Assembly: GCF_009765705.1 (NCBI RefSeq)
Contig: NZ_LMUX01000021.1
Location: forward strand, 694,302-758,301
DNA from: Burkholderia sp. L27(2015)
GTDB lineage: Bacteria > Pseudomonadota > Gammaproteobacteria > Burkholderiales > Burkholderiaceae
Direction: 5' to 3'
Length of the DNA: 64,000 nt
Position 1 is the first letter of the stretch. Each line of letters begins with the position of its first letter. The notes beneath the pieces are model-generated. The model was not told the origin of the DNA, did no database searches, and saw only the letters and a program-made list of their open reading frames with translations. Shown piece by piece: positions 26,061-35,300 of this stretch. The position numbers and the translations under genes were made by a program.

Positions 26061-28133
26061 TTAACGCAGTGCCGGTATTTCCATACGATCGGATCCGTCG
26101 CGCAGTGCTTCTGTTGCGTCCATCGTTTCTGCGATCGCTTCGATTTCAACCAGCGTCTGTCCGGCTGATACCACCTCCCCGGGCGCGCAGCGCACAGTGC
26201 TCACGCGGCCGGCCCGCCCCGCCGTGAGCGAGAAAATCAGCTTCATGGCTTCCATCACCACCAACACGTCGCCGCTGGCCACGGTGTCGCCGACCGCAAC
26301 GTTGATGGTCGTCACCACCCCGGGCAGCTCCGCTTGCACGTGAGCCGCGCCATCGGTTTGCTGTGTCGGCGCGCGCGCCAAGGCCGCCACTTCGGGCAGC
26401 ACCTGCAAACGCCAGCGCGCACCGGCATGGCCGACCAGCAGATCATCGCCGTCCTCGATGACAGTAAACCGGCGAGCGCGGCCATGCTCTGGCGTGAGCA
26501 GTAATTGGTCCGGCGCTTGCCACTGCGCGCGGGCCTTACGCCGCACCTCGCCGAGGCGGGCATGCCACCCATCGCCTGCGCGCTCCAATGTCAGACCGGT
26601 TTCATCACGCCCCGCTGCCAGAATGCGCACGCGCACCGTCGCGGCGCCGCCAACGTGGGACATCATCCGAAAGCCGCTGGCAGCCGCCCACGGATCGTGT
26701 GGATCGCGCACTCTCTCATGTACCAGCAGGTCGTAAAGGCCAGCGGCGATCAGTGCATCGTCGTGCAATGCCGCCGCGGGTTGCCAGCCGTTTTCGAACG
26801 CTTCGGCCAGAAAGCCGGTGGTCAAGTGCCCTGCGCGAAAGCGGGGATGATCGACAATGGCTGACAGCAGCGCCTGGTTGGTGCCGATTCCGGCCGCCTC
26901 GAAACCGCGCAACGCTTCCAGGAGCCGGTCGCAAGCCTGCGCTCGACTAGGCCCGAAGCCGATCAACTTGGCGACCATGGAATCGTAGTAAGGACTGACT
27001 TGCGAGCCCAGTTCGATGCCGCTGTCGACCCGAATTCCAGCGCCGACCGGCTCGTCGTAACGCCGCACGCGGCCGAACTCGGGCCGGTAATCGTGCGCAG
27101 GATCCTCGCAGTTCACCCGGGCTTCTATCGCCCAGCCGTCGACCTCGATTTCGTCTTGTTGCAGCGGCAGCACCTCGCCGCAGGCGGCGCGGATCTGCCA
27201 TTCGATCAGGTCGACACCCGTGATGCTTTCGGTCACGGGATGTTCCACCTGCACGCGCGTATTCATTTCAAGGAAATAAGGCGTATCGGAACCTTCATCG
27301 AGTACGAATTCCACCGTGCCCAGCGAGTCGTAGCCGACCTGGCGCCCCAGGCCCAGCGCCGCTTCGAACAGACGCTCACGCGCCGCGGCGCTTAAGGACG
27401 GCGCGGGCGCCTCTTCTATCACCTTCTGGTAGTTGCGCTGGATCGAGCACTCGCGTTCGTAAAGATGAACCAGGTTGCCGTGCTTGTCGCCGGCCAATTG
27501 CACTTCCAGATGACGCGGCCGTGCGATCAGCTTCTCGATCAGGATGCGGTCGTCGCCAAAGGCGCGCATCGCCTCCTGCTTGGCCAATTCGAGTTGAGCG
27601 AGAAATTGTTCGGCCGCCAGCACGCGACGCATACCTTTGCCGCCACCGCCGGCGCTGGCTTTGATCAATATCGGCCAGCCGATCTTGCCGGCCTGCGCGA
27701 GCAAATGCGCGGGCGTTTGATCTTCTCCGTGATACCCGGGCACACACGGCACGCCAGCACGTTCGGCCAGGCGTTTGGATTCGATTTTCGAACCCATTTT
27801 TTCGATCACGTCGGCGCGCGGCCCGATCCAGCCCAGGCCATGCTGCGCGCACAGGTGCGGCAAGACCGCTTTTTCCGACAAGAAACCATAACCAGGGTGT
27901 ACGGCCTGCGCGCCTGTTTTCAGTGCCGCCTCGATGATGGCTTCCGGGTTCAGATAACTGCGGGCCGCTTCCGACGGGCCGATTGCCACGGTCTCGTCCG
28001 CTTCCCGCACGTGGCGCGCATGGGCATCGGCCTGCGAATAAACGGCAATGGTCCTTATGCCCAGGCGCCGGCAAGTGCGCGCAATGCGGCAGGCGATCTC
28101 GCCGCGGTTGGCGATCAGTATCGATTCGAACAT
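26061..28133 (-). CDS. mccA: Acyl-CoA (methylcrotonyl-CoA-type) carboxylase, biotin carboxylase subunit
   Basis: A 690-residue protein: biotin carboxylase (MFESILIANRGEIACRIARTC start; ATP-grasp with KASAGGGGKGMRRV; EMNTRVQVEHPVTE), a linker, and a C-terminal biotinyl domain with MEAMKLIF carrying the biotinylated Lys. Together with the next gene upstream it carboxylates 3-methylcrotonyl-CoA or a related branched enoyl-CoA. Starts 7 bp after the mccB stop. Isovaleryl-CoA dehydrogenase, hydratase and HMG-CoA lyase genes, normal companions in leucine degradation, are absent here, so the substrate is uncertain. Confidence 0.87.
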   Translation of the reverse strand: MFESILIANRGEIACRIARTCRRLGIRTIAVYSQADAHARHVREADETVAIGPSEAARSYLNPEAIIEAALKTGAQAVHPGYGFLSEKAVLPHLCAQHGLGWIGPRADVIEKMGSKIESKRLAERAGVPCVPGYHGEDQTPAHLLAQAGKIGWPILIKASAGGGGKGMRRVLAAEQFLAQLELAKQEAMRAFGDDRILIEKLIARPRHLEVQLAGDKHGNLVHLYERECSIQRNYQKVIEEAPAPSLSAAARERLFEAALGLGRQVGYDSLGTVEFVLDEGSDTPYFLEMNTRVQVEHPVTESITGVDLIEWQIRAACGEVLPLQQDEIEVDGWAIEARVNCEDPAHDYRPEFGRVRRYDEPVGAGIRVDSGIELGSQVSPYYDSMVAKLIGFGPSRAQACDRLLEALRGFEAAGIGTNQALLSAIVDHPRFRAGHLTTGFLAEAFENGWQPAAALHDDALIAAGLYDLLVHERVRDPHDPWAAASGFRMMSHVGGAATVRVRILAAGRDETGLTLERAGDGWHARLGEVRRKARAQWQAPDQLLLTPEHGRARRFTVIEDGDDLLVGHAGARWRLQVLPEVAALARAPTQQTDGAAHVQAELPGVVTTINVAVGDTVASGDVLVVMEAMKLIFSLTAGRAGRVSTVRCAPGEVVSAGQTLVEIEAIAETMDATEALRDGSDRMEIPALR

Positions 28134-28140
28134 ATCGTTC

Positions 28141-29739
28141 CTACATCCGGAATACGGGGGAGAGGCCAGTCTTGGGCGGCTCGGCGGCGGCCAGCGCCAG
28201 GCACAGGCCGATCGTTGCACGCGTGTGCGTCGGTTCGATCAGGCCGTCGTCCCATAACCGGGCCGTGGCGTAGTAGGGATCGCTTTGCTCGGTAAATTGC
28301 GCACGGGTCTCGCGATCGATGCGGGCGATCTCTTCCTCGTCGGGCGCGGCCTTCAGGCTGCTGCGCCGCAAGTCGGTCAGCACCGTGGAGGCAACATCCG
28401 CACTCATCGTGGCGATGCGGGAATTCGGCCATGCAAACAGGAAGCGGGGATCGAAGCCGCGGCCGCACATGCCGTAATTGCCGGCGCCGAACGAGCCGCC
28501 GATGATCACGGTGAAGCGTGGCACGCGCGCCGTCGCCATGGCGTACACGAGCTTGGCACTGTGACGTGCAATGCCGCCGCGTTCGGCCTCGGAGCCGACC
28601 ATGAAGCCGGTGATGTTCTGCAAGAACAGCAAGGGGATATTGCGCTGGTTGCACAGCTCGATAAAATGCGCGCCCTTGAGCGCCGATTCGGAGAACAGCA
28701 CGCCATTGTTGGCCAGGATGCCCACCGGAAAGCCACACCAGTAGGCGGTGCCGCACACCAGCGTGGCGCCGAACTCGGGCTTGAATTCCTGGAAATCGGA
28801 ATCGTCGACCAGCCGCGCAATCACCTCGCGCACGTCGTAAGGTTGCTTCAGATCCTGAGACACGATACCGCCCAGTTCCGCGATGTCGTAGCGCGGTTCA
28901 AGCGGGGTGCGCAAGGCGCCATGCAAGGGCCGGGTGCGATTCAGTTTCGCCACGATTTCACGTACGCGCAGCAAGGCTTGCGCCTCGTTCTCCGCCAGAT
29001 AATCGTTCACGCCCGAAACGCGTGTATGCATCTGTGCACCGCCCAGTGTTTCGCCGTCCACCACTTCGTTGATCGCGGCCTTGACGATCTGCGGGCCGCC
29101 CAGGTGGATACGCGCCTGGCCGCGCACCATGATCATTTCGTCGGCGAGTGCCGGGATATAGGCACCGCCCGCGGTGCAGCCGCCGAACACGGCGGCGATC
29201 TGGGGGATGCCGGCGGCCGACATGCGGCACTGGCGATAAAAGGTATTACCGAAATGGTCTTTGTCGGGGAACACCTTGTCCTGCTCGGGCAGATAGGCGC
29301 CGCCGCAATCCACGAGATACAGCACCGGCAGCGCGTGGGTCTCGGCAATTTCCTGCGCGCGCACATGCTTCTTGACGGTCTCGGGAAAAAACGACCCGCC
29401 TTTGACCGTGGCGTCGTTGGCGATCACCATGCAAGGCGTGCCCGAAACCATCCCGATGCCGGTGACGATGCCTGCGCACGGCACCGCATTGTCGTAGAGC
29501 CCCCAAGCGGCGAGCGGGGAGAGTTCCACGAACGGCGACATCGGATCGAGCAGTAGATCGATGCGCTCGCGAGCCAGGTTCTTGCCGCGCGCATGATGCC
29601 GCTCCACCATGCCCGCACCACCGCCCGCCAGCACGTGTGCGTAACGGCTGCGCAACAGTTCGAGCAAACCCTCGTAGTGCGTCGCGTTGGTACGAAAAGC
29701 CGCGGCTTGCGGGTCGACCCGGGAAATAATTGTGCTCAT
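28141..29739 (-). CDS. mccB: Acyl-CoA (methylcrotonyl-CoA-type) carboxylase, carboxyltransferase subunit
   Basis: A 532-residue carboxyltransferase close in length to MccB/LiuB (about 535). Landmarks: ARGKNLARERIDLLLDP, VANDATVKGG-type IANDATVKGGSFFPE, GGAYLPEQDKVFPDKDHFG, the FGGCTAGGAYIPAL oxyanion loop and GSFGAGNYGMCGRGFDPRF. First gene of the mccB-mccA-tetR operon. Geranyl-CoA carboxylase (AtuC) is a close paralogue and cannot be excluded. Confidence 0.88.
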   Translation of the reverse strand: MSTIISRVDPQAAAFRTNATHYEGLLELLRSRYAHVLAGGGAGMVERHHARGKNLARERIDLLLDPMSPFVELSPLAAWGLYDNAVPCAGIVTGIGMVSGTPCMVIANDATVKGGSFFPETVKKHVRAQEIAETHALPVLYLVDCGGAYLPEQDKVFPDKDHFGNTFYRQCRMSAAGIPQIAAVFGGCTAGGAYIPALADEMIMVRGQARIHLGGPQIVKAAINEVVDGETLGGAQMHTRVSGVNDYLAENEAQALLRVREIVAKLNRTRPLHGALRTPLEPRYDIAELGGIVSQDLKQPYDVREVIARLVDDSDFQEFKPEFGATLVCGTAYWCGFPVGILANNGVLFSESALKGAHFIELCNQRNIPLLFLQNITGFMVGSEAERGGIARHSAKLVYAMATARVPRFTVIIGGSFGAGNYGMCGRGFDPRFLFAWPNSRIATMSADVASTVLTDLRRSSLKAAPDEEEIARIDRETRAQFTEQSDPYYATARLWDDGLIEPTHTRATIGLCLALAAAEPPKTGLSPVFRM

Positions 29740-29999
29740 CGGTGCGATCTACGCCTGTTCATGGTGAAAGTCGCTCACGCGGCTTTACGTGGCCTTAAGC
29801 CGCGCTTCTTAAGCAGCCTTCGTTGCCGGCGTTGTCGAGCGTGGCCCGCGCGGTGCGATGAGCGATGTCTTCCCGCGGCGTTTCGCCGATGACGTCGGCG
29901 GGATGAACCGGCTGGCCGATGCAGACGTCCCCGGAAATGACCCTCATATCGTTTCCGCTGCGCTTGATCTTACGCAAGAAAAACTGCATGGTCAATTGA

Positions 30000-30015
30000 C
30001 TAACCGATCGGTTAG
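30000..30015. promoter_or_regulatory. TetR-like operator, perfect palindrome
   Basis: CTAACCGATCGGTTAG, a perfect 16-bp palindrome 260 bp before mccB. The AACCG/CGGTT half-sites match those of many TetR-family operators, and the operon encodes a TetR protein. Confidence 0.65.
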
Positions 30016-30065
30016 ATTGGCGTCGTATATAGCCAGTGGGGATGACAGCGCGATTTTTTGCTGTC

Positions 30066-30081
30066 AACTGACTAGTCGGTT
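30066..30081. promoter_or_regulatory. Second TetR-like operator
   Basis: AACTGACTAGTCGGTT, a palindrome with one mismatched pair, sharing the CGGTT half-site with the site at 30000-30015 but with a wider centre. It overlaps a minus-strand TTGACA box (30062-30067), suiting repression of mccB. Confidence 0.55.
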
Positions 30082-30304
30082 AATTTTCCCAACCGCCACC
30101 CAACGCGTAGACGGCGGGGCACAATGGAAGCCGGCATGAGCGAACGATTACCCCCTGATTCGAACAAGGTCTGTTGCACATTTGCCGCTCTAAACCCGGC
30201 ATGCGCCCCGATGGCCGGTCTCGGCGGGCCTAATCAACAGTACGGATTAAAATGGCGAACCTCGATGCGCTGAAATGATTTTAAAAATCGGATATATTCC
30301 CGAG

Positions 30305-30985
30305 ATGAAAAGTAGAGCTACCCTCACCATTGCCGAAGTCGCGCCACCTCGTACCTGGGATGCACGCCTCGCTCGAAGGCTTGTCACGCCGCTCATCGAT
30401 ACGCGCGTCACACCTAATTACCTGACCACCTTGCGACTGGCCATCGGCCTCGCCGGCGCAGCATGTCTGGCCCAGGCCGGCTTTGGCTGGGTGAACGCCG
30501 GTGCGCTGCTGATTGTGATATCCAATTTCGCCGATCATACGGACGGCGAATTGGCACGCATCAGTGGCAAGACCAGCAAAATCGGACATTTCTACGATCT
30601 GGCGAGCGATGCGCTCATCACGGTCCTGTTGTTTCTCTGCCTGGGGCTTGGGCTCGCCGCCCAAGGCCGGCATATGGCGATACATCCGGCCTTGCTGGGC
30701 GGCATCTCAGGGGTGGCGATTGCGCTGATTTTCTTCTTACGGATGCGCATCGAATCGCTCGCAGGCAAGACGCAGACAGCACAAGGCGAGGCGGGCGGTT
30801 TCGAGACCGAGGACGTGCTGTACCTGCTTCCGCTTGTGACCCTGACCGGTGGGATCGCGCCGTTTCTGATCGCCGCGTCGATCGGCGCGCCGTTGTTCGC
30901 GCTGTGGGTGATCATCGATTATCGGCGTGTCGTGCGACGTACCCGGCCCGCTCCGGGCGTGCCGGAGGCGATGGTTTCTCCATGA
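30305..30985 (+). CDS. CDP-alcohol phosphatidyltransferase, phosphonate cluster
   Basis: A 226-residue membrane enzyme with the exact family signature DG-x2-AR-x8-G-x3-D-x3-D (D80 G81, A84 R85, G94, D98, D102), about six helices, and all catalytic Asp present. Such enzymes exchange CMP of a CDP- or CMP-linked head group for an alcohol. As first gene of a phosphonate operon it most likely transfers an aminoethylphosphonyl group from CMP-AEP to diacylglycerol or a similar acceptor; that is inference. Its stop overlaps the next start (ATGA, 30982-30985). ATG 30275 is an alternative start adding ten residues. Confidence 0.87.
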   Translation: MKSRATLTIAEVAPPRTWDARLARRLVTPLIDTRVTPNYLTTLRLAIGLAGAACLAQAGFGWVNAGALLIVISNFADHTDGELARISGKTSKIGHFYDLASDALITVLLFLCLGLGLAAQGRHMAIHPALLGGISGVAIALIFFLRMRIESLAGKTQTAQGEAGGFETEDVLYLLPLVTLTGGIAPFLIAASIGAPLFALWVIIDYRRVVRRTRPAPGVPEAMVSP

Positions 30986-31836
30986 CCGCGCACGCCGATC
31001 CGGATTCCGTTGTCGACGACTCGCGCGCTTCATCGACTGCCGCTAATTTCGCCACTGAACCTGCCGCAAGCACCCAGCCACACACAGGCGCACACGTAGG
31101 CGCGCACGCACGCGGGCTGGACAGCAATCGCCTGCGCGCCGATTTTGAGCGGCAGGGCGCATTCCTGTACCTCGAAGACTTCCTGCCGCCAGCGGCCGCC
31201 GGCCAGCTCGCTGCCGACGCCCGCGCGCTGCTCGGCGAAGTCAACCGCAATTACCTGCCTGGACACAAGCAGGGCGGCAGCGTCAGCCGTCACACGATAG
31301 ACCGTCTGGCGCCGTTCATCGCGCAACTGTATCGCTCCAAGGAGCTGATCGGCTGGCTCGAGCGCACCTGCGGCGAGGCTTTGCAACTGTCGCCGGAAGA
31401 CGACCCGCACGCCTATGCGCTTTACTACTACACGCGCCCCGGCGATCACATCGGTTGGCATTACGACACGTCGTACTACGACGGTCGCCGCTATACGGTG
31501 CTGCTGGGCGTGATCGACGATTCGTCGTGCCGGCTCGACTACGAGCTGCATACGCGCAACGCCGAGGTGGCCGACGAGCCTGGGTCCGTGCAGATCCCGC
31601 CCGGCGGCTTGGTATTTTTTGACGGCGACAAGCTGCGCCATCGGATCTCACCGATGGGCGCCGACGAAATGCGCGTCTCGCTGACGTTCGAATATGTCAC
31701 CAACCCCAATATGCGGGCATGGCGGCGCTTCGTGTCCAACATGAAGGACGCGATTGCTTACTTCGGCTTCAAACAGGTATTTCGGCAACTGCGCCAGCGA
31801 CGTGCGGGCCGCGACACGGCTGGTGGTGCCCTATGA
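30982..31836 (+). CDS. 2-Oxoglutarate/Fe(II) oxygenase, phosphonate cluster
   Basis: A 284-residue protein with an unusual Ala/Thr/His-rich N-terminal tail (1-45) and a jelly-roll oxygenase domain. Iron ligands H160 and D162 (GWHYDTSYYDGRRY), distal H220 (LRHRISP) and the 2-oxoglutarate Arg R231 (MRVSLTFEY) are all visible. Because the HxD Asp is kept, hydroxylation rather than halogenation is expected. Coupled by ATGA overlaps to genes on both sides, it probably tailors the phosphonate or its lipid, for example hydroxylating the aminoethylphosphonate carbon. The precise substrate is not known. Confidence 0.82.
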   Translation: MTAHADPDSVVDDSRASSTAANFATEPAASTQPHTGAHVGAHARGLDSNRLRADFERQGAFLYLEDFLPPAAAGQLAADARALLGEVNRNYLPGHKQGGSVSRHTIDRLAPFIAQLYRSKELIGWLERTCGEALQLSPEDDPHAYALYYYTRPGDHIGWHYDTSYYDGRRYTVLLGVIDDSSCRLDYELHTRNAEVADEPGSVQIPPGGLVFFDGDKLRHRISPMGADEMRVSLTFEYVTNPNMRAWRRFVSNMKDAIAYFGFKQVFRQLRQRRAGRDTAGGAL

Positions 31837-32837
31837 CACGCGCGGCCCTGATCCTGCTGTCGGTCGGCGTCGCGCTGTTTATCGCGCTGCTGGCATGGCA
31901 GGGGTTCGGCTCGGTCGCGTCGACGCTGATGGTTGCAGGCTGGGGCCTCGCGCTCGTGGCGGCGTTTCACCTATTGCCGCTGCTGCTGGATGCGGGCACG
32001 ATTTTCATCTTGTCCGATGGCCAACGTCGGCGCCACGGGTTGCGCGTGGCGATACTCGCGCGCTGGACCGGCGAATCGGTCAATAGCCTGCTGCCGGCCG
32101 GGCAGATCGGCGGGCCGGTGTTGATGGTGCGGCACCTTGCGCATCACGGCATGCGCATGCGCGACGCGGCTGCGGCAATTACCGTGAGCACCACCGTCCA
32201 GGCGGTCTCGCAAATCGGCTTCGCGCTATTCGGGCTGGCAATCTTCGCGGTGTATGCGACCGGCGGCGAGTCGCAGAATGTGCGCAAGGCGGCATTGATC
32301 GCCGTCGTAGTCCTCGCGCTGTGCATGGCCGCCTTCTATGTGGCGCAACGGCGCGGCCTGTTCGGCCGTGTGCTGCGGCTGGCTTCCTCGATATTCGGCA
32401 AGCGCGACTGGTCCGAGCTTACCGCGCACGCCGACGCTATCGACAGCGCCGTGCGCGAGTTGTATAGCGAGCGCCGCCGCATCGTGGTGAGCTTCTGTCT
32501 GAGTTTTACCGGCTGGCTGGTCGGTACTGGCGAAGTTTGGCTCGCGTTGCATTTTCTCGGCCACCAGGTAGGTTGGCTCGACGCATTGCTGCTCGAAAGC
32601 ATAGGGCAAGCCATACGTGGCGCGGCGTTTGCGATTCCCGGTTCGCTCGGCGTCCAGGAAGGCGGCTACTTGTTGCTGGCTCCGCTGGTCGGCTTGCCGT
32701 CCGAAGCGGCATTGGCGCTCTCGCTGGCCAAGCGCGCGCGCGAACTCGTGCTCGGCGTCCCGGGTATCCTGTATGTACATCTGAGTGAACGAAACTGGCA
32801 GCGCCGGCAGGCGTCGCGCATACCAGTCGCCGATTGA
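31833..32837 (+). CDS. HpnL/YbhN-like flippase-domain membrane protein
   Basis: A 334-residue integral membrane protein of the LPG_synthase_TM/UPF0104 family, with about eight helices and the family segments LARWTGESVNSLLPAGQIGGPVLMVRHLA and GAAFAIPGSLGVQEGGYLLL. Relatives flip or shield lipids (lysyl-phosphatidylglycerol synthase membrane domain, HpnL in hopanoid loci). In this operon it is a candidate flippase for a phosphonolipid. Its start lies in the previous gene's stop (ATGA, 31833-31836). Confidence 0.85.
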   Translation: MTRAALILLSVGVALFIALLAWQGFGSVASTLMVAGWGLALVAAFHLLPLLLDAGTIFILSDGQRRRHGLRVAILARWTGESVNSLLPAGQIGGPVLMVRHLAHHGMRMRDAAAAITVSTTVQAVSQIGFALFGLAIFAVYATGGESQNVRKAALIAVVVLALCMAAFYVAQRRGLFGRVLRLASSIFGKRDWSELTAHADAIDSAVRELYSERRRIVVSFCLSFTGWLVGTGEVWLALHFLGHQVGWLDALLLESIGQAIRGAAFAIPGSLGVQEGGYLLLAPLVGLPSEAALALSLAKRARELVLGVPGILYVHLSERNWQRRQASRIPVAD

Positions 32838-32862
32838 CGGCGTTTAGAGGGGAAAAAAACAA

Positions 32863-33624
32863 ATGCGAGCAATCATTCTTGCCGCGGGCATGGGCTTACG
32901 CCTGCAACAAACCCAGAGCGCGCAATTTCCGAAATGCCTATTGCGCTTTGACGATATGACCCTGCTCGAACGGCATCTGCAAATGCTGGAAACGGCGGGC
33001 GTCGATGAGGTGGTCCTCGCACTGGGGTTTCAGCCCGAACAAGTCGAGGCCGAATTGGCGCGCACCGGACGCTCCTATCCAGAAATCGTGCTCAATTCAC
33101 GGTACGACCTGGGCAGCGTGCTGACCGTGCATACGGTCGCCGAAGCGCTCACGCGCGGTGGCGACGTGTTGTTGATGGACGCGGACGTGCTCTACGACGA
33201 GCGCATTCTGAGCGCGCTGGTCGCGGGCGAGCACGTCAATCGCCTGTTAATCGACCACGATTTCGAGGCCGGCGATGAGCCGGTCAAACTGTGTCTGAAG
33301 GACGGGGTGCCCGTCGAGCTGCGCAAGCAACTCGCGGTTGGCCTCGACTACGACACGATAGGCGAATCGGTGGGCTTTTTCCGTTTTCGCGAAGAGACCG
33401 CGCGCCGTTTCGCGGAGATCGTCGCGGGTTACGTCGATAGCGGCCGTTCGAACCTGCCGCACGAAGAAGCCGTACGCGATTTATTGTTGGAAGGCGGTCA
33501 TGTGTTCGACACCGCCGATGTCACAGGGGCGCCCTGGATTGAAATCGATTTCCCGGGTGACGTTGCGCGCGCCGGTACGGAAGTCCTGCCGCAACTTCAA
33601 CCGCTTGTAGGAGTAACACGATGA
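32863..33624 (+). CDS. Stand-alone nucleotidyltransferase (LicC/PntC-like)
   Basis: A 253-residue NTP transferase with an intact nucleotide-binding start ([10 protein letters not shown], residues 6-15, then PKCLL), a metal-binding MDADVLYD motif and a C-terminal [13 protein letters not shown] like phosphocholine and aminoethylphosphonate cytidylyltransferases. In this cluster it most likely makes CMP-AEP from CTP and 2-AEP. It has its own ribosome binding site (AGAGGGGAAA, 25 bp after the flippase gene) and overlaps the next gene by 4 bp (ATGA, 33621-33624). Confidence 0.83.
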   Translation: MRAIILAAGMGLRLQQTQSAQFPKCLLRFDDMTLLERHLQMLETAGVDEVVLALGFQPEQVEAELARTGRSYPEIVLNSRYDLGSVLTVHTVAEALTRGGDVLLMDADVLYDERILSALVAGEHVNRLLIDHDFEAGDEPVKLCLKDGVPVELRKQLAVGLDYDTIGESVGFFRFREETARRFAEIVAGYVDSGRSNLPHEEAVRDLLLEGGHVFDTADVTGAPWIEIDFPGDVARAGTEVLPQLQPLVGVTR

Positions 33625-35300
33625 ATACGTCTCAAAATACCAGCAAGCCCGTTTCACGCAGCGCGCGTTTGCGCCAGATGCTGCTAAGTAACGAACTCGA
33701 ATTCCTGATGGAAGCCCACAACGGCCTGTCGGCGCGCATCGTGCGCGAGGCCGGCTTCAAAGCCATCTGGGCTTCGGGCCTGGCGATCTCGGCGCAGTTT
33801 GGCGTGCGCGACAACAATGAAGTGAGCTGGACCCAAGTGGTCGACATGCTCGAATTCATGGCCGACGCCAGCGAGTTGCCGATCTTGCTCGATGGCGATA
33901 CCGGCTACGGTAACTTCAACAACGTGCGCCGCCTGGTCAGAAAGCTCGAACAACGCGGTGTGGCCGGCGTGTGTATCGAAGACAAACAGTTTCCCAAGAC
34001 CAACAGCTTCATCGATGGCGAAGCGCAGCCTCTGGCCGATATCGACGAATTTTGCGGCAAGATCAAGGCGGGCAAGGATTCTCAAACGGATGCCGATTTC
34101 TCCATCGTGGCGCGCGTCGAAGCGCTGATCGCCGGATGGGGCATGGACGAAGCGCTGCGCCGCGCCGAAGCCTATCGCCGCGCTGGCGCGGATGCCATCC
34201 TGATCCACAGCAAGCTGTCGCGCCCGGACGAGATTCTTGAGTTCGCGCGCGAATGGGCCGGCCGCGGCCCGCTCGTGATCGTTCCGACCAAGTACTACAG
34301 CACGCCGACCGAAGTGTTCCGCAAGGCTGGCATCAGCTCGGTGATCTGGGCGAATCATTTGATCCGCTCGGCAACCTCGTCAATGCAGGCGGTGGCCAAG
34401 GAGATCTTTGAGACGCAGACGCTGGTCGAGGTCGAGGACGGCATTGCGGCCGTCAACGAAATCTTCCGCTTGCAGGATGCCGACGAGTATTCGAACGCCG
34501 AGCGCGTGTATTTGTCGTCGTCGCGCGCGTCGAGCGCCGCGCTTGTGCTGGCCGCAAGCCGTGGCGCGGGGCTCGAAGCGGTGACTGCCGATCGGCCCAA
34601 GGTGATGCTGCCGGTGGCCGGCAAGCCGCTGCTGCGCTGGCTGGTGGACGGCTTCAAGGAACAAGGCATCAACGACATTACCGTGGTTGGCGGCTATCGC
34701 ACCGATGCGATCGACACGGCCGGCATCAAGCTCGTCGTCAACGAACGCTATGCCCAGACCGGCGAACTCGCGTCGCTTGCGTGCGCAGCGGACCGTTTGC
34801 AGGCCAACACCATCATTTCCTACGGCGACCTGCTGTTTCGCAGCTACATCTTGCGCGACCTCGTGGAAAGCGAAGCCGAGTTCAGCGTGGTGGTCGATTC
34901 CTCGCAAACGCAGTCGGCCAACCAGAGCGTGCGCGATTTCGCCCATTGCTCGGCTGACGACAATCGCGATCTGTTCGGACAGAAGGTATTCCTGCAACGC
35001 GTATCGAGCGATCCGCAAGCACCGCAAGGGCGTTGGATCGGTCTGTTGAACGTACGCGGCGCGGGCCGTGAGCGTCTGCAAAAAACGCTGGCCCAACTGG
35101 GCACGCGCGCCGATTTCGATACGCTCGATATGCCGGCGCTGCTCAACGCGCTGATCGAAGACGGCGCGAAGATCGAGGTGCAGTATGTGCACGGCCACTG
35201 GCGCGGTGTGAACGACCTCGAAGACTTCCGTCGTGCAGGCGATTTCGCTCATGCTCAAGCGCCGTTCGCCGCGAGCGCTCCGGGCAGCGAGGAGGCCTGA
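33621..35300 (+). CDS. pepM: Phosphoenolpyruvate mutase fused to a nucleotidyltransferase-like domain
   Basis: A 559-residue fusion. Residues about 1-290 are PEP mutase, which forms the C-P bond by rearranging phosphoenolpyruvate to phosphonopyruvate; the diagnostic EDKxFPKxNS motif is intact (120-129) with DGDTGYGN at 91-98. Residues about 305-545 form an NTP-transferase fold, with [14 protein letters not shown] at 325-338, YGDLLF near 401 and VNDLEDF near the end. Its nucleotide loop is altered (LAASRGAGL at 310-318 against the usual LAAGRGSRL), so this domain may be inactive or differently specific. Fused PepM-cytidylyltransferases are known from phosphonate pathways. Confidence 0.92.
   Translation: MNTSQNTSKPVSRSARLRQMLLSNELEFLMEAHNGLSARIVREAGFKAIWASGLAISAQFGVRDNNEVSWTQVVDMLEFMADASELPILLDGDTGYGNFNNVRRLVRKLEQRGVAGVCIEDKQFPKTNSFIDGEAQPLADIDEFCGKIKAGKDSQTDADFSIVARVEALIAGWGMDEALRRAEAYRRAGADAILIHSKLSRPDEILEFAREWAGRGPLVIVPTKYYSTPTEVFRKAGISSVIWANHLIRSATSSMQAVAKEIFETQTLVEVEDGIAAVNEIFRLQDADEYSNAERVYLSSSRASSAALVLAASRGAGLEAVTADRPKVMLPVAGKPLLRWLVDGFKEQGINDITVVGGYRTDAIDTAGIKLVVNERYAQTGELASLACAADRLQANTIISYGDLLFRSYILRDLVESEAEFSVVVDSSQTQSANQSVRDFAHCSADDNRDLFGQKVFLQRVSSDPQAPQGRWIGLLNVRGAGRERLQKTLAQLGTRADFDTLDMPALLNALIEDGAKIEVQYVHGHWRGVNDLEDFRRAGDFAHAQAPFAASAPGSEEA

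Larger units (their letters stand above)
29740..30304. promoter_or_regulatory. Divergent control region between mccB and the phosphonate operon
   Basis: About 560 bp. A hairpin with 7-bp arms (GCGGCTT 29779-29785, AAGCCGC 29797-29803) lies in the mccB leader. Two TetR-like palindromes sit at 30000-30015 and 30066-30081 with TATATA between them (30026-30031); on the minus strand a TTGACA box overlaps the outer palindrome. Near 30240-30300 an A/T-rich patch (GATTAAAATGG, TGATTTTAAAAATCGGATATATT) is the likely promoter of the phosphonate genes. A 90-codon minus-strand ORF here is not convincing. Confidence 0.5.

Noticed and set aside
28285..29556. Long rightward open frame (over 400 codons) opposite mccB
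   Set aside because: It is antisense to a clearly recognised carboxyltransferase; composition is an echo of GC-rich codons and no family is seen.
29795..30067. 90-codon leftward frame in front of mccB
   Set aside because: Overlaps the TetR-like operator and promoter zone, no recognised family. A shorter version from an ATG near 29947 has a weak ribosome binding site, so it cannot be fully excluded.
34380..35258. Long leftward open frame opposite the pepM fusion
   Set aside because: Antisense to a gene with intact EDKxFPKxNS motif; no ribosome binding site or family.
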